Shown here: piece after piece, positions 9,773 through 18,401 of the stretch
Position numbering within the stretch: position 1 is the first letter of the stretch
Layout of the letters: each line of letters opens with the position of its first letter
DNA from: Arthrobacter sp. KBS0703
Lineage (GTDB): Bacteria; Actinomycetota; Actinomycetes; Actinomycetales; Micrococcaceae
Direction of reading: 5' to 3'
NCBI RefSeq assembly: GCF_002008315.2
Contig: NZ_MVDG02000002.1
Span: 62,001-126,000, forward strand
Length of the DNA stretch: 64,000 bases
Made by a program: the position numbers and the translations under genes
The notes under the pieces: generated by a model
The model's input: only the letters and a program-made list of their open reading frames with translations
What the model was told of the DNA's origin: nothing
Databases searched by the model: none

Positions 9773-9814
9773 GAGATCGCCGGAAGCCTGCCACCGCAAG
9801 CATCCGGCGATCTC
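9773..9814 (+). terminator. Hairpin after allE
   Basis: Perfect 12-bp arms GAGATCGCCGGA (9773-9784) and TCCGGCGATCTC (9803-9814) with an 18-base loop, 39 bases after the AllE stop. There is no T run. It is the likely end of the ureide/glyoxylate transcript. Confidence 0.5.
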
Positions 9815-9872
9815 CCGCGTTCCGGCAAATTCGGTGCGGCGCTTCCGGCGGCTTGGCGCGTATCCTGATGCC

Positions 9873-11030
9873 ATGCCAGGGCTCCGGTTTCCGGGCTCCA
9901 TCCAGCGATGCGTTGCAGCCGTGGCTGCAGGCATGCTGGCCGTCGCCCTCGGCGGTTGCACACCGGTGCCCAAGCCGCCCGACCGGCAGACGCCGCCCAG
10001 CTGGATATTCGCGGACCTGCTTGATTTCAGCCAGACGATGCGCGAGGAGGGCGCTCCGGCCGTCCTCGTCCAGGCAAGGAACAACGGTGTGGAGTGGAAT
10101 CACGCCGAGGGGGTCCGGACCCTCGACGGGCGGCAGCCGGTGCAGCTGACCGATCCGGTCCAGATGGGCGGGCTCACGACGTCCATGATCGCCGTCTCCG
10201 TGCTGAGGCTCGCGGAGGAAGGGCGCATCACGCTCGACGGCACGGTGGACCAATACCTTCCGGAATTCAGCCGCATCCTGAAGGAGCCTGAGCCGATTAC
10301 CGTGCGCAGGCTGCTGAACCAGGAGTCGGGCATCCCGGACTACGGCGACGAACTGTGGACGTCCGGGCCGCTCCGGCAGGTCTTCAACACGCCCCTGTCC
10401 CTGCGTGACCGGCTCAGGCTCGCCGCGCACCTGCCCTGGGCGTACAAACTCGCCCAGCCCTTCGAGCCTTCCGGATCGAACTTCGTCGCCCTCGCCCTGC
10501 TCATAGAACAGCTCAGGGGACATCCCTTCGCCGAGGTTCTGCGGTCGGAGATCATCGAGCCGCTGGGACTCACGGACACCTTCATGACCGCCGGAGGGCC
10601 TCCGAAAGCGGAGCTCCTGCACGGGTACATCACCGTTGAGGACAGGCAGTTCGATGTCGCCTATCCCCGGGTGTACATCGACGCCCCTGGCGGCATGGTT
10701 TCCACGGTCCGGGATGCCAACACCTACTATGCGGCGCTGCTGCAGGGAAAGCTCCTGAAGCCCTCCACCCTGGCCCAGATGAAGGAAGCGGTGTACTCCG
10801 ATTTCAAACTCGGGATGACCCGGTGGAACGACACCTGCACCAACGACTTCTACTACGGCAACATCGGGGACGTGCAGGGCTACGGGATGGTGGCGATGAC
10901 CAGCGCCGACGGTACGCGGCAGATCTTCATGGCCATGACCTATCCGCCGTCGCCGTTCGTGGCCTTCCTCCACCCGCTCGTCCCGGAGATGGCCGATCTG
11001 GCCCAGCAAACACTGAACGACTGGTGCTAG
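9873..11030 (+). CDS. Beta-lactamase/PBP-fold lipoprotein with degraded active site
   Basis: This 385-residue protein is predicted to be exported and lipid-anchored: MPGLRFPGSIQRCVAAVAAG then a hydrophobic stretch ending LGGC, with Cys29 as the modified residue. The rest follows the class C beta-lactamase/serine hydrolase layout (VLRLAEEGRITLDGTVDQYL, ITVRRLLNQESGIPDY, GGMVSTVRDANTYYAALL). The SxxK motif is replaced by GLTT (residues 100-103) and the YxN motif by GSN (201-203), so normal acyl-enzyme chemistry should be impossible. A binding or structural role is more likely. Start 9873 has no good Shine-Dalgarno sequence; an in-frame start at 9771 would put 34 residues before the signal peptide. 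Confidence 0.75.
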   Translation: MPGLRFPGSIQRCVAAVAAGMLAVALGGCTPVPKPPDRQTPPSWIFADLLDFSQTMREEGAPAVLVQARNNGVEWNHAEGVRTLDGRQPVQLTDPVQMGGLTTSMIAVSVLRLAEEGRITLDGTVDQYLPEFSRILKEPEPITVRRLLNQESGIPDYGDELWTSGPLRQVFNTPLSLRDRLRLAAHLPWAYKLAQPFEPSGSNFVALALLIEQLRGHPFAEVLRSEIIEPLGLTDTFMTAGGPPKAELLHGYITVEDRQFDVAYPRVYIDAPGGMVSTVRDANTYYAALLQGKLLKPSTLAQMKEAVYSDFKLGMTRWNDTCTNDFYYGNIGDVQGYGMVAMTSADGTRQIFMAMTYPPSPFVAFLHPLVPEMADLAQQTLNDWC

Positions 11031-11076
11031 GGCCGCCACCCTTGCATCGGGACAGGGCGCGCGGAAGCATGAAGGC

Positions 11077-11433
11077 ATGCTGACCATCGGAACAACTGTC
11101 CTCGGAGTCAACGACGTCGCCCGCGCCACCGCGTTCTGGTGTGATGCCTTGGGTTACGTCCCCCGGGAGGAGGGCGACGAAACGTGGGTGGTGCTGGTCC
11201 CGCAACGGGGCGAGGGCGCCCGGCTGGCCCTCATGCTCAGCGAGTCGCCCGTGCAGGCACACCCGCGCATCCACCTGGACCTTTACGCCGATGACCAGGC
11301 CGGCGAAGTGGAACGGCTCGTGGAGCTCGGAGCTTCCCGCGTGGACTGGGACCTGTACCCGGACGACCCCGACTTCGTGGTCCTGGAGGACCCGGACGGA
11401 AACCGCTTCTGCGTTGTGGACGCAGGGGCCTAG
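11077..11433 (+). CDS. VOC (glyoxalase/bleomycin-resistance-fold) protein
   Basis: A 118-residue single-module vicinal-oxygen-chelate protein. The beta-alpha-beta-beta-beta pattern is visible: VLGVNDVARATAFWCDALGY at the N-terminus and VVLEDPDGNRFCVVD at the C-terminus, where the last metal-binding Glu of the family would sit. No partner gene gives a substrate. Its last four bases overlap the 3' end of the convergent HAD gene. Confidence 0.8.
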   Translation: MLTIGTTVLGVNDVARATAFWCDALGYVPREEGDETWVVLVPQRGEGARLALMLSESPVQAHPRIHLDLYADDQAGEVERLVELGASRVDWDLYPDDPDFVVLEDPDGNRFCVVDAGA

Positions 11434-12128
11434 CCCTCCAGCAGCCTGCCGATGGCGCTGTCCCTGAGTCCGTCCAGGAGCTCGCCGGGTCCTTCGTAGA
11501 CTTCGACCGCGCCGGCCGCCCGGAGTTCCGCCTCGCTCGTGCCGCCGCAGGTGACCCCGATCGTGGGGATCCCGAGCTTATTGGCGGCCAGCACATCCCA
11601 GACGGCATCCCCCACGTAGACAACATCGGTGGCCGCAAGCCCCAGCGCGTCGAGCGCCGCCACCAAGATGTCCGGCTCGGGCTTGCTTTCCTCGGCATCG
11701 TCGGCGCTCGTGGCCGCATGGATGAAGGAATCGGCGGCGAGGGTGGAGCGGAGGGCCTTAAGGTCCCCGCCCTTCGCGGAGGAGGCCAGCGCCACGGCCA
11801 GCCCGCTCTCGTAGCACTGGGCCAGCAAGTTCCGGGCTCCGCTGAACGCGCGGAGGGACGGCCAGTACGTGCCGAATATTCCCGAGTGCGCCGACAGGAC
11901 AGTGTCGTCGAGGGATTTGTCGCGTTCCTCCGGCAGCAGGCCGTCCACCAGCCGCGGGCCGCCCATTCCCACGCAGCGGTGGATCCGTGCCATGTGCACG
12001 TCAAAGCCGGCCTGGCGGAACGCCTGCCACCAGGCAATCGTGTGGATGTAGGACGAATCGACGAGAGTCCCGTCCACATCGAACAGGACTCCCTTGGTGT
12101 ATCGGCCTTTCAACTGGCGGTTCGGCAT
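11430..12128 (-). CDS. HAD superfamily hydrolase (phosphoglycolate-phosphatase-like)
   Basis: A 232-residue cytosolic phosphatase with the HAD motifs: DVDGTLVDSS (I, nucleophile Asp near residue 17), LASSAKGG (II), KPEPDI (III Lys) and VYVGDAVWDVLAA (IV). A four-helix cap between motifs I and II (about residues 25-90) makes it subclass IA. The substrate is unknown. It is convergent with the VOC gene (4-base overlap of stops) and lies downstream of the YegP-like gene. Confidence 0.85.
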   Translation of the reverse strand: MPNRQLKGRYTKGVLFDVDGTLVDSSYIHTIAWWQAFRQAGFDVHMARIHRCVGMGGPRLVDGLLPEERDKSLDDTVLSAHSGIFGTYWPSLRAFSGARNLLAQCYESGLAVALASSAKGGDLKALRSTLAADSFIHAATSADDAEESKPEPDILVAALDALGLAATDVVYVGDAVWDVLAANKLGIPTIGVTCGGTSEAELRAAGAVEVYEGPGELLDGLRDSAIGRLLEG

Positions 12129-12140
12129 TCCTCCGCGGCC

Positions 12141-12437
12141 TCAGTGCCCGGCCGGCGAGTGCGGATGCGTCAGGAGGGCGGGCGTGCGGGTTGCGCCCGC
12201 GGTTGCCGCCTTACGTGCGGGCTTGGTGCTGTGGACTGCGGGCCGCTTGACTGCATCCTTGCAGTGATCGCGGACCAGTCCCATGCCGGCAATCTCACGG
12301 GCACGCGCCACGCCGGCCACAGCTGCGCGCTTGGTGGGAAAAGTGACGGAGACGGCCATGAGCGCCCCCGATCCGTCAAGCAACCGGATCCTGTAGCCTC
12401 CGTCGGGAGCGTCCACCAATTCGAAATATCCAGCCAT
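12141..12437 (-). CDS. YegP/DUF1508 family small protein
   Basis: A 98-residue protein with one YegP-type repeat (MAGYFELVDAPDGGYRIRLL to about residue 55) followed by a basic, Ala-rich low-complexity tail. AAGGAGG eight bases upstream fixes the start at 12437 rather than at the in-frame ATG at 12473. The family is widespread and small; its function is not established. It is 12 bases upstream of the HAD gene on the same strand. A perfect AT-rich palindrome at 12490-12505 lies just upstream. Confidence 0.75.
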   Translation of the reverse strand: MAGYFELVDAPDGGYRIRLLDGSGALMAVSVTFPTKRAAVAGVARAREIAGMGLVRDHCKDAVKRPAVHSTKPARKAATAGATRTPALLTHPHSPAGH

Positions 12438-12489
12438 CGCGCTTTCCTCCTTCTTCACCATCCGCTTCTTCACGATTCGGCGAGTTATT

Positions 12490-12505
12490 AGTAAGTATAC
12501 TTACT
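12490..12505. promoter_or_regulatory. Perfect 16-bp AT-rich palindrome (candidate operator)
   Basis: AGTAAGTATACTTACT is fully self-complementary and stands out in GC-rich surroundings, about 53 bases upstream of the YegP-like start and between it and the 3' end of the GH15 gene. Its size and symmetry fit a dimeric repressor site overlapping a promoter. The cognate regulator is not evident. Confidence 0.5.
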
Positions 12506-12540
12506 GCCAGCTGCAAGATAAGAGCCAAAAAGGGGCAGCG

Positions 12541-14346
12541 TCAGGCCCTGCCCGCCCTTGACTCCATGGGCTTGTCACTGCGCCGGGGCCGCTGCTGGTG
12601 AAGTTCCAGGGCGCTCGTCACGAGCGCGAAGTGGCTGAACGCCTGCGGCGTGTTTCCCAGGTGCCGCGCACTTTGGACACCCCATTCCTCGCTCAGCAGG
12701 CCGACGTCGTTGCGGAGCGCCAGCAGGCGCTCGAAGAGCTCCGTGGCCTGCCGCCGGCGGCCGGCACCGAGCAGCGCTTCCACGAGCCAGAACGAACAGG
12801 CCAGGAAGACACCTTCGTCGCCGGGCAGGCCGTCGTCGCTTTCCTGGGGCCGGTACCGGAGCACGAATCCGTCCTCGGTGAGTTCCCGCTGGATGGCGTC
12901 GATGGTACCGATCACCCGGGGATCATCCGGCGGCAGGAAGCCCACGCGCGGAATGAGCAGCAGGCTGGCATCCAGCTCGGGGCGGTCGTAGGACTGCGTG
13001 AACGTGTTCCGTTCCGCGTCGAAGCCGTGCGTCATCACGTCGTCGCGGATGGTGTCCCGCAGGGCCTCCCAGCGGTCGGCCGGACCGGGAAGGCCCGAAT
13101 CCCTGACGCCCCGGACCATCCTGTCCGCCGCGACCCAGGCCATGATCTTCGAATGCGTGAAATGGCGCCGCGGCCCGCGCATTTCCCACAGCCCGTTGTC
13201 CGGCTGGTCCCATGCGCCTTCCAGGTATTCCATCAGCGCCACCTGGACATCCCAGGCTTCGTCCGTGTGCTTCAGCAGGGAGTTGCGCGTGAGGGACAGG
13301 CAGTCCAGCACCTCGCCCCAGACATCCAGCTGCAGCTGGCCCGCAGCGCCGTTGCCGATGCGGACCGGCGACGAGCCCTCGTACCCTGCCAGCCAGGGGA
13401 TCTCCATCTCGGGCAGCCGGCGTTCGCCGTGGATGCCGTACATGATCTGCAGGTCCGCCGGATCGCCCGCGACGGCGCGCAGCAGCCAGTCCCGCCAGGC
13501 GGCAGCCTCTGCCGTGTAGCCGGCGGCAAGCAAAGCCTGCAGCGTCAGGGTGGCGTCACGGAGCCAGCAGAAGCGGTAGTCCCAGTTGCGCGGGCCGCCC
13601 AGCTGCTCCGGGAGGGACGTGGTCACGGCCGCCACGATGCCCCCGGTGGGAGCGTAGGTGAGGGCCTTGAGCGTGATCAGCGAACGCTCCACCGCATCCT
13701 TATAGGGGCCGGTCACCTTGGACCGCCCGGCCCATTCCCGCCAGAATTTCTCGGTGGACTCCAGGACGCTTTCGGCGTCCACGGACCGGGGCCGGTGGAC
13801 GTGGCTCGGCGCCCAGGTCAGCACGAACGGCACACGATCGCCGGCCTTTACGGTGAACTCGCTGACGGTCTGCATGTGCTCGCCCCGAAGCGGCGCGTCC
13901 GTCACGAGGTAAGCAGAATCCGGCCCGGCGATGGCATGCAGTCCGCGGCTGTCTCGGCGCACCCAGGGCATGATGTGGCCATAGTCGAAGCGCAGGGCCA
14001 GCTGCCCTTTCATCCTGACCTTGCCATGCAGGCCCACCACAATCCGCACGATGTCCGCCACTTCGTCGCGCGGGGGCATGAAGTCGATGACCCGCACCGC
14101 TCCGTCTTCGGTTTCCCACTCGGTTTCCAGGATCAGGGTGTGCCGGCGGTAGCGGCGGCTGGTACATTCGCCGCCGCCCTCAGGTGCCAGGATCCACCGG
14201 CCCGATTCGGGCGTATCGAGGAGCGCATTGAAGCACGCAGAGGAGTCGAAGCGCGGCAGGCAGAGCCAGTCGATGGAGCCTTCCGTGCTGATCAGGGCTG
14301 CCGTGTGCAGATCGCCCACCATGGCGTAGTCCTCGATGCGTACCAT
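12541..14346 (-). CDS. Glycoside hydrolase family 15 protein (trehalase/glucoamylase-like)
   Basis: A 601-residue soluble protein with the N-terminal beta-sandwich (residues about 1-220, MVRIEDYAMVGDLHTAALIS) and the (alpha/alpha)6 barrel of GH15. NWDYRFCWLRDATLTLQALL is the family's conserved sugar-binding segment, and EIPWLAGYEGSSPVRIGN and DEGVFLACSFWLVEALLGAG are later barrel motifs including acidic catalytic candidates. Actinobacterial members include trehalases. No secretion signal is present, so an intracellular alpha-glucoside such as trehalose is likely. The start at 14346 gives the standard MVRIEDY beginning. Confidence 0.88.
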   Translation of the reverse strand: MVRIEDYAMVGDLHTAALISTEGSIDWLCLPRFDSSACFNALLDTPESGRWILAPEGGGECTSRRYRRHTLILETEWETEDGAVRVIDFMPPRDEVADIVRIVVGLHGKVRMKGQLALRFDYGHIMPWVRRDSRGLHAIAGPDSAYLVTDAPLRGEHMQTVSEFTVKAGDRVPFVLTWAPSHVHRPRSVDAESVLESTEKFWREWAGRSKVTGPYKDAVERSLITLKALTYAPTGGIVAAVTTSLPEQLGGPRNWDYRFCWLRDATLTLQALLAAGYTAEAAAWRDWLLRAVAGDPADLQIMYGIHGERRLPEMEIPWLAGYEGSSPVRIGNGAAGQLQLDVWGEVLDCLSLTRNSLLKHTDEAWDVQVALMEYLEGAWDQPDNGLWEMRGPRRHFTHSKIMAWVAADRMVRGVRDSGLPGPADRWEALRDTIRDDVMTHGFDAERNTFTQSYDRPELDASLLLIPRVGFLPPDDPRVIGTIDAIQRELTEDGFVLRYRPQESDDGLPGDEGVFLACSFWLVEALLGAGRRRQATELFERLLALRNDVGLLSEEWGVQSARHLGNTPQAFSHFALVTSALELHQQRPRRSDKPMESRAGRA

Positions 14347-14495
14347 GCCCTTACAGTGCCACAGCTGACCCCGCGGCACGAGAGGATGCCGGGTGTAGCC
14401 TGAACGCAGGTAAAGCAGTTGCCGTCGGAAGCTGACTGTTGTCCCTGCCGGGCCGTCCTTGGCGAGAGGGCAGGGCAGAACTTTGGAGCCAACTT

Positions 14496-14713
14496 TTGGA
14501 TAGTGACCTGAACGAAACCGACGTGGCGGAGTACGCCCAGGACCTCCTGCTCGGAACCCGGGACGTCGGGGACTTCCTCAATGAACTGGCACGCTACTCT
14601 CCGTGGACTTATTGAAATCCGCTTCCAGCAGCCGCAATGTCAAACTCCGGGAGGTGGCAGCCGCCACCGTGATATCGGCCGGCGGCGGGAGCCTGACAAC
14701 CCACTTCGAGTGA
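14496..14713 (+). pseudogene. Remnant of a GAF-ANTAR regulator with the centre deleted
   Basis: A frame from TTG 14496 (GGAG seven bases upstream) encodes SDLNETDVAEYAQDLLL then GTRDVGDFLNELARYS and stops at 14615. In the next frame 14600-14713 encodes LLKSASSSRNVKLREVAAAT and a short tail to TGA. These match the beginning (ADVEEFLHELARVS) and end (LLRTASSTRNTKLHSVAAS) of the intact GAF-ANTAR protein at 40256-40999. The central GAF and most of the ANTAR domain, roughly 160 residues, are gone and the joint near 14600 shifts the frame. It is therefore a deletion-derived pseudogene between the GH15 and DUF72 genes. Confidence 0.75.
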
Positions 14714-14787
14714 CTGGTGCCCCCGTCGGACGGAATCCGCCGACGGGGAGCACTTTTCGACCGCCATGAACTGAGAACGGGGGCACG

Positions 14788-15519
14788 GTGACGGTGTACA
14801 TCGGCACGTCCGGCTGGAGCTATGACCATTGGGAAAATGTGCTGTACCCGCCCGGGCTGCCCGCCCGGGACCGACTGCAGCACTACGTGGCGCGGTTCAG
14901 GACCGTGGAGCTGAATGCGAGCTTCTACCGCTGGCCGCGGGACACCTCCTTCGCGAGCTGGCGGCGCCGGCTGCCCGACGGATTCGCCCTGTCCGTCAAG
15001 GCCCCGCGCGGCCTGACCCACGGCAAGAAGCTCTACGGCCCGGACGTGTGGATCGAGCGGATCGCGCGGTGCTGGCATGAACTTGGCGACAAACGCGCCG
15101 TGCTGCTGGTCCAGCTGCCGCCGGATCTGGCACGCGACGACGCCCGCCTTGGCTATTTCCTTGCCGCCATGCCGGGCTGGATCCCGGTCGCGGTGGAGTT
15201 CCGGCACCCCAGCTGGGACCACCCCGAGGTGTACAGCATGCTGGAGCGGCACCAGGCCGCGTACTGCGTTATGAGCGGCGCCAATTTGCCCTGCATCCTG
15301 CGCGCCACCGCCCCCTTCGTTTACGTCCGGCTGCACGGTCCGGACCACCAGCACCTGTACGGCGGATCGTACTCGGATGAGGAGCTTGGCTGGTGGGCTG
15401 ACCGGATCCGCGAGTGGCGCGGCGCCGGCAAGGATGTGTACGCCTATTTCAACAACGACGGCGGGGGTAACGCCGTGCGGAACGCGGAGACCCTGCGGTG
15501 GCTGCTGGGGGACGGCTGA
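14788..15519 (+). CDS. DUF72 family protein (YecE-like)
   Basis: A 243-residue TIM-barrel protein of the DUF72 family: YIGTSGWSYDHWENVLYP at the N-terminus, FRTVELNASFYRWP, FALSVKAPRGLTH, VAVEFRHPSWD and DVYAYFNNDGGGNAVRNA are the conserved strands and loops. The family has no settled reaction; nuclease- or glycosidase-like activity has been proposed. The start is GTG 14788 after a G-rich stretch. It is followed 93 bases later by the App1-type phosphatase gene. Confidence 0.88.
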   Translation: MTVYIGTSGWSYDHWENVLYPPGLPARDRLQHYVARFRTVELNASFYRWPRDTSFASWRRRLPDGFALSVKAPRGLTHGKKLYGPDVWIERIARCWHELGDKRAVLLVQLPPDLARDDARLGYFLAAMPGWIPVAVEFRHPSWDHPEVYSMLERHQAAYCVMSGANLPCILRATAPFVYVRLHGPDHQHLYGGSYSDEELGWWADRIREWRGAGKDVYAYFNNDGGGNAVRNAETLRWLLGDG

Positions 15520-15612
15520 TCGGGGCCGGCGCCCGTGCGGCCGTCCCGGTGGCTGAAGGTAACAGAGCATGACGGCGACCCGCCGGACCCCGGCCTGTGG
15601 CAGAGTGAAGGA

Positions 15613-16671
15613 ATGGACACCGCGTCACACCAAACATCCCTGTCAGGCAAGCGCGTCTTCCGCCTGGCCCACCGGCTCTCAGACGCGGTCAACACCGCGC
15701 GCCTGAAACTTGCGCGGCGCTGGAAGTTCGAACCCAAAACCATTGCCTACCAGGGCTACGGCTCGACGGGGTGGGTCCGTGTCCTCGGCAGGGTGGTGCT
15801 GGCCAGCAAACCGGTGCCGGGCAGCCGCGCGGAGCACGCCGCCAAGAACGGCAACGAAAACGTGCGCGGCTGGCGGGCGTTCACCAGTGTGCCCATCCCG
15901 CGGTCCGAGGTGGAGATTGAGATCGGCGGAACGGTCACCAAGGTCACGGCCGACCGGGGCGGACTGATTGACATCGATGTCCAGGTGTCCCTCGCGCCGG
16001 GCTGGCACACGGCCGTCCTGCGTTCAGTCGGCACGGAACCGGCCGAAGCCCGCATCTTCGTCATCGGCCCCGAAACCAACTTCGGAATCGTGTCCGACAT
16101 CGACGACACCGTCATGGTCACGGCCTTGCCGCGGCCCTTCCTTGCCCTGTGGAACACGTTTGTGCTCAGCGAGCGTGCCAGGATGGCGACCCCGGGAATG
16201 GCTGTACTGCTGGACCGGCTGACAGTGGAGCACCCTGAAGCGCCGGTGATCTACCTTTCCACCGGCCCCTGGAACGCGGCGCCCACGCTGGCCCGGTTCC
16301 TCAACCGCAACATGTATCCGTCCGGCGCCCTGCTGCTGACCGACTGGGGGCTCACGCAGGACCGCTGGTTCCGCAGCGGCCAGGACCACAAACTCGGGAA
16401 CCTACACCGGCTCGCCGCCGAGTTTCCGCACATGCGCTGGCTCCTGGTCGGCGACAACGGCCAGCACGACGAGGAGATCTACTCGGAGTTCGCCCAGGAC
16501 CACGCTGACAAGGTGGCGGCCATCGCCATCCGGCAACTGTCCGTCAGCGAATCAGTCCTCGCCGGCGGCCACTCGGAGGACGGCGACCACAGCGCCTCCT
16601 CCGTGCCGTGGATCTACTCCCCCGACGGCGCCGGCATGGCCCGCCAGCTCAGGGAGCTCCAGCTCATCTGA
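15613..16671 (+). CDS. App1-family phosphatidate phosphatase-like protein (DUF2183)
   Basis: A 352-residue protein whose C-terminal half is the App1/DUF2183 catalytic domain: SDIDDTVMVTALPRPF contains the DxDxT motif of HAD-type lipid phosphatases, with VIYLSTGPWNAAPTLARFL and WLLVGDNGQHDEEIY as later motifs. The N-terminal half is a beta-rich domain found in bacterial members. The family dephosphorylates phosphatidic acid in yeast; the bacterial substrate is not known. The start 15613 is the first ATG giving a compact N-terminus; an in-frame start at 15535 exists. Confidence 0.82.
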   Translation: MDTASHQTSLSGKRVFRLAHRLSDAVNTARLKLARRWKFEPKTIAYQGYGSTGWVRVLGRVVLASKPVPGSRAEHAAKNGNENVRGWRAFTSVPIPRSEVEIEIGGTVTKVTADRGGLIDIDVQVSLAPGWHTAVLRSVGTEPAEARIFVIGPETNFGIVSDIDDTVMVTALPRPFLALWNTFVLSERARMATPGMAVLLDRLTVEHPEAPVIYLSTGPWNAAPTLARFLNRNMYPSGALLLTDWGLTQDRWFRSGQDHKLGNLHRLAAEFPHMRWLLVGDNGQHDEEIYSEFAQDHADKVAAIAIRQLSVSESVLAGGHSEDGDHSASSVPWIYSPDGAGMARQLRELQLI

Positions 16672-16705
16672 CCGGCCCTGACCTGACCCATGCCGGCCTG
16701 GCGGG

Positions 16706-18235
16706 TCAGAGCTCGAGTGGCTGCGCGCCGCCGTCGGACTGCATCGCTTCCGGCACCACGGCCGCGGCGATGGCGGCTCCCGCCGAGGTCGCAAGCTTGC
16801 GTTCCTCGAGGAGTTCCTGGAACCAGTAGTAGGACGCTTTCGGCGTCCGCTCCTGGGTCTCGAAGTCCACGTGCACCAGCCCGAAGGGCTGCTTGTATCC
16901 GCCGGACCACTCGAAGTTGTCCATCAGGGACCATACGTAATAGCCGCGAAGGTCGAGCCCTTCCGCCACGCCGCCGGGGGCCGTGGCCGCAAGTGCCGTG
17001 CCCAGGTGGTCCGACAGGTAGCGCAGGCGCCGCTCGTCCGGGATGAACTTGCGGTTGGTCGACTTGTCCGTGACGATGATGTCTTCGAAGCTCGCTCCGC
17101 CTTCGGTGATGATGACGGGCGGGAGGTTGGGATACCGGTCCCGCATCTCCTTGAGTGCGACCGCCATGTATCCCGGCTTGACCGGCCAGCCGTAGGCGGT
17201 GGTCTCCGTGTCCGGCCAGGGCTCGATGTGCAGCGGCGCGCCGGGCGTGGCGGCGCTGAGATCGTCCCCCATGGCCTCGGCCATGGCCGCAGGCACCGGA
17301 CTGTCGCCAGCGCCGGCCGCCACCCGTGTGGGCATGTAGTAGTTGAGCCCGTAGAAGTCCAGCGGCTGGGAGATGACGCCCATGTCCTCGTCCGGATGCT
17401 CGAAGGACGAAAAGAACTTTCCGACCCGCACGAGGTCCGGGTACTTTCCCAGAAGGACCGGGTCCGAGTACAGGCGATTTTGGGCCACGTCCATTGCCCC
17501 GGCGCTCATCCAGTCCAGCGGGTTGCCGGAGTTCGGCACCATGGGTGAGTAGACATTGGTCATGCCGATTTCGCCCGGCACCTTTGCCGCCCGCAGCGCC
17601 TGGACCGCCAATCCGTGGCCCAGCAGCTGGTGGTGCACGGAAGGCAGCCCGTTCGAGAACTCCGCCTTGCCCGGCGAATGCAGGCCGAGTGCATAGCCGT
17701 TGGTGGTGACCGTTGCGGGCTCGTTGATGGTCACCCAGCGGGCCACCCTGTCGCCGTAGGCGGCCGCGGCGACTGCCGCGAACTCGCCCAGCCTGTAGGC
17801 CGTGTCCCGGTTCAGCCATCCGCCGGCCTCGTCCAGGGGCAGGGGCGTGTCCCAGTGGTAGAGCGTCACCATCGGAGAGATCCCGTTGGCCAGGAGCTCG
17901 TCCAGCAAGCGGTCGTAAAAGTCCAGCCCTGCGCGGTTCACCGGTCCGCTGCCGCGGGGCTGGATTCGCGGCCATGAAAGGGAGAATCGATATGAGTCGA
18001 TGCCCAATTCCTTCATGAGGGCAACGTCCTCGGGCATCCGATGGTAGTGGTCACACGCCACCGCCGGGCTGTGGCCGTCCACGATCGCACCGGGTTTGGC
18101 GGCAAAGACATCCCAGCCTGCAGGTCCGCGGCCATCCTCGTCGAGCGCGCCTTCGATCTGGAAAGCGGCTGTTGCCACTCCGAGCGTGAAGGCCGCCGGA
18201 ATCGTGGTGGCCAGCTCTTTGGCGGACATGTGCAT
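16706..18235 (-). CDS. bglB: GH1 beta-glucosidase
   Basis: A 509-residue cytosolic family 1 glycosidase. The order of motifs is canonical: FTLGVATAAFQIEGALDEDG near the start, SYRFSLSWPRIQPRGSG, WVTINEPATVTTNGY with the acid/base Glu, LNYYMPTRV, IITEGGASFED with the nucleophile Glu (ITEGG instead of the usual TENG), and YYVWSLMDNFEWSGGYKQPFG. GAGG eight bases upstream supports the start at 18235; a second ATG is two codons in. The C-terminus carries an Ala-rich extension of about 30 residues. It is divergent from the AAA ATPase gene. No sugar transporter is adjacent. Confidence 0.93.
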   Translation of the reverse strand: MHMSAKELATTIPAAFTLGVATAAFQIEGALDEDGRGPAGWDVFAAKPGAIVDGHSPAVACDHYHRMPEDVALMKELGIDSYRFSLSWPRIQPRGSGPVNRAGLDFYDRLLDELLANGISPMVTLYHWDTPLPLDEAGGWLNRDTAYRLGEFAAVAAAAYGDRVARWVTINEPATVTTNGYALGLHSPGKAEFSNGLPSVHHQLLGHGLAVQALRAAKVPGEIGMTNVYSPMVPNSGNPLDWMSAGAMDVAQNRLYSDPVLLGKYPDLVRVGKFFSSFEHPDEDMGVISQPLDFYGLNYYMPTRVAAGAGDSPVPAAMAEAMGDDLSAATPGAPLHIEPWPDTETTAYGWPVKPGYMAVALKEMRDRYPNLPPVIITEGGASFEDIIVTDKSTNRKFIPDERRLRYLSDHLGTALAATAPGGVAEGLDLRGYYVWSLMDNFEWSGGYKQPFGLVHVDFETQERTPKASYYWFQELLEERKLATSAGAAIAAAVVPEAMQSDGGAQPLEL

Positions 18236-18401
18236 GAGCGGAACCTCTATGGTGTTGTCGGGAAGGCTAGGTATATCAGTGAACTGCGGTATCTTCCAGA
18301 ATGACACACGCCGTGTCGGCTGACGAGGGCATCCCGCTCCGACCGGCGGGCGCGCCCAGGGGGCCGCGGGCGTCGACTGATTGCACTGGTAGGGTCTGCG
18401 C

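Noticed and set aside
12598..14403. 601-codon open frame opposite the GH15 gene
   Set aside because: Antisense shadow of GH15; no motif and no ribosome binding site.
16552..16794. Small minus-strand frame at the App1/GH1 junction
   Set aside because: It overlaps the ends of two well-supported convergent genes and has no coding signs.
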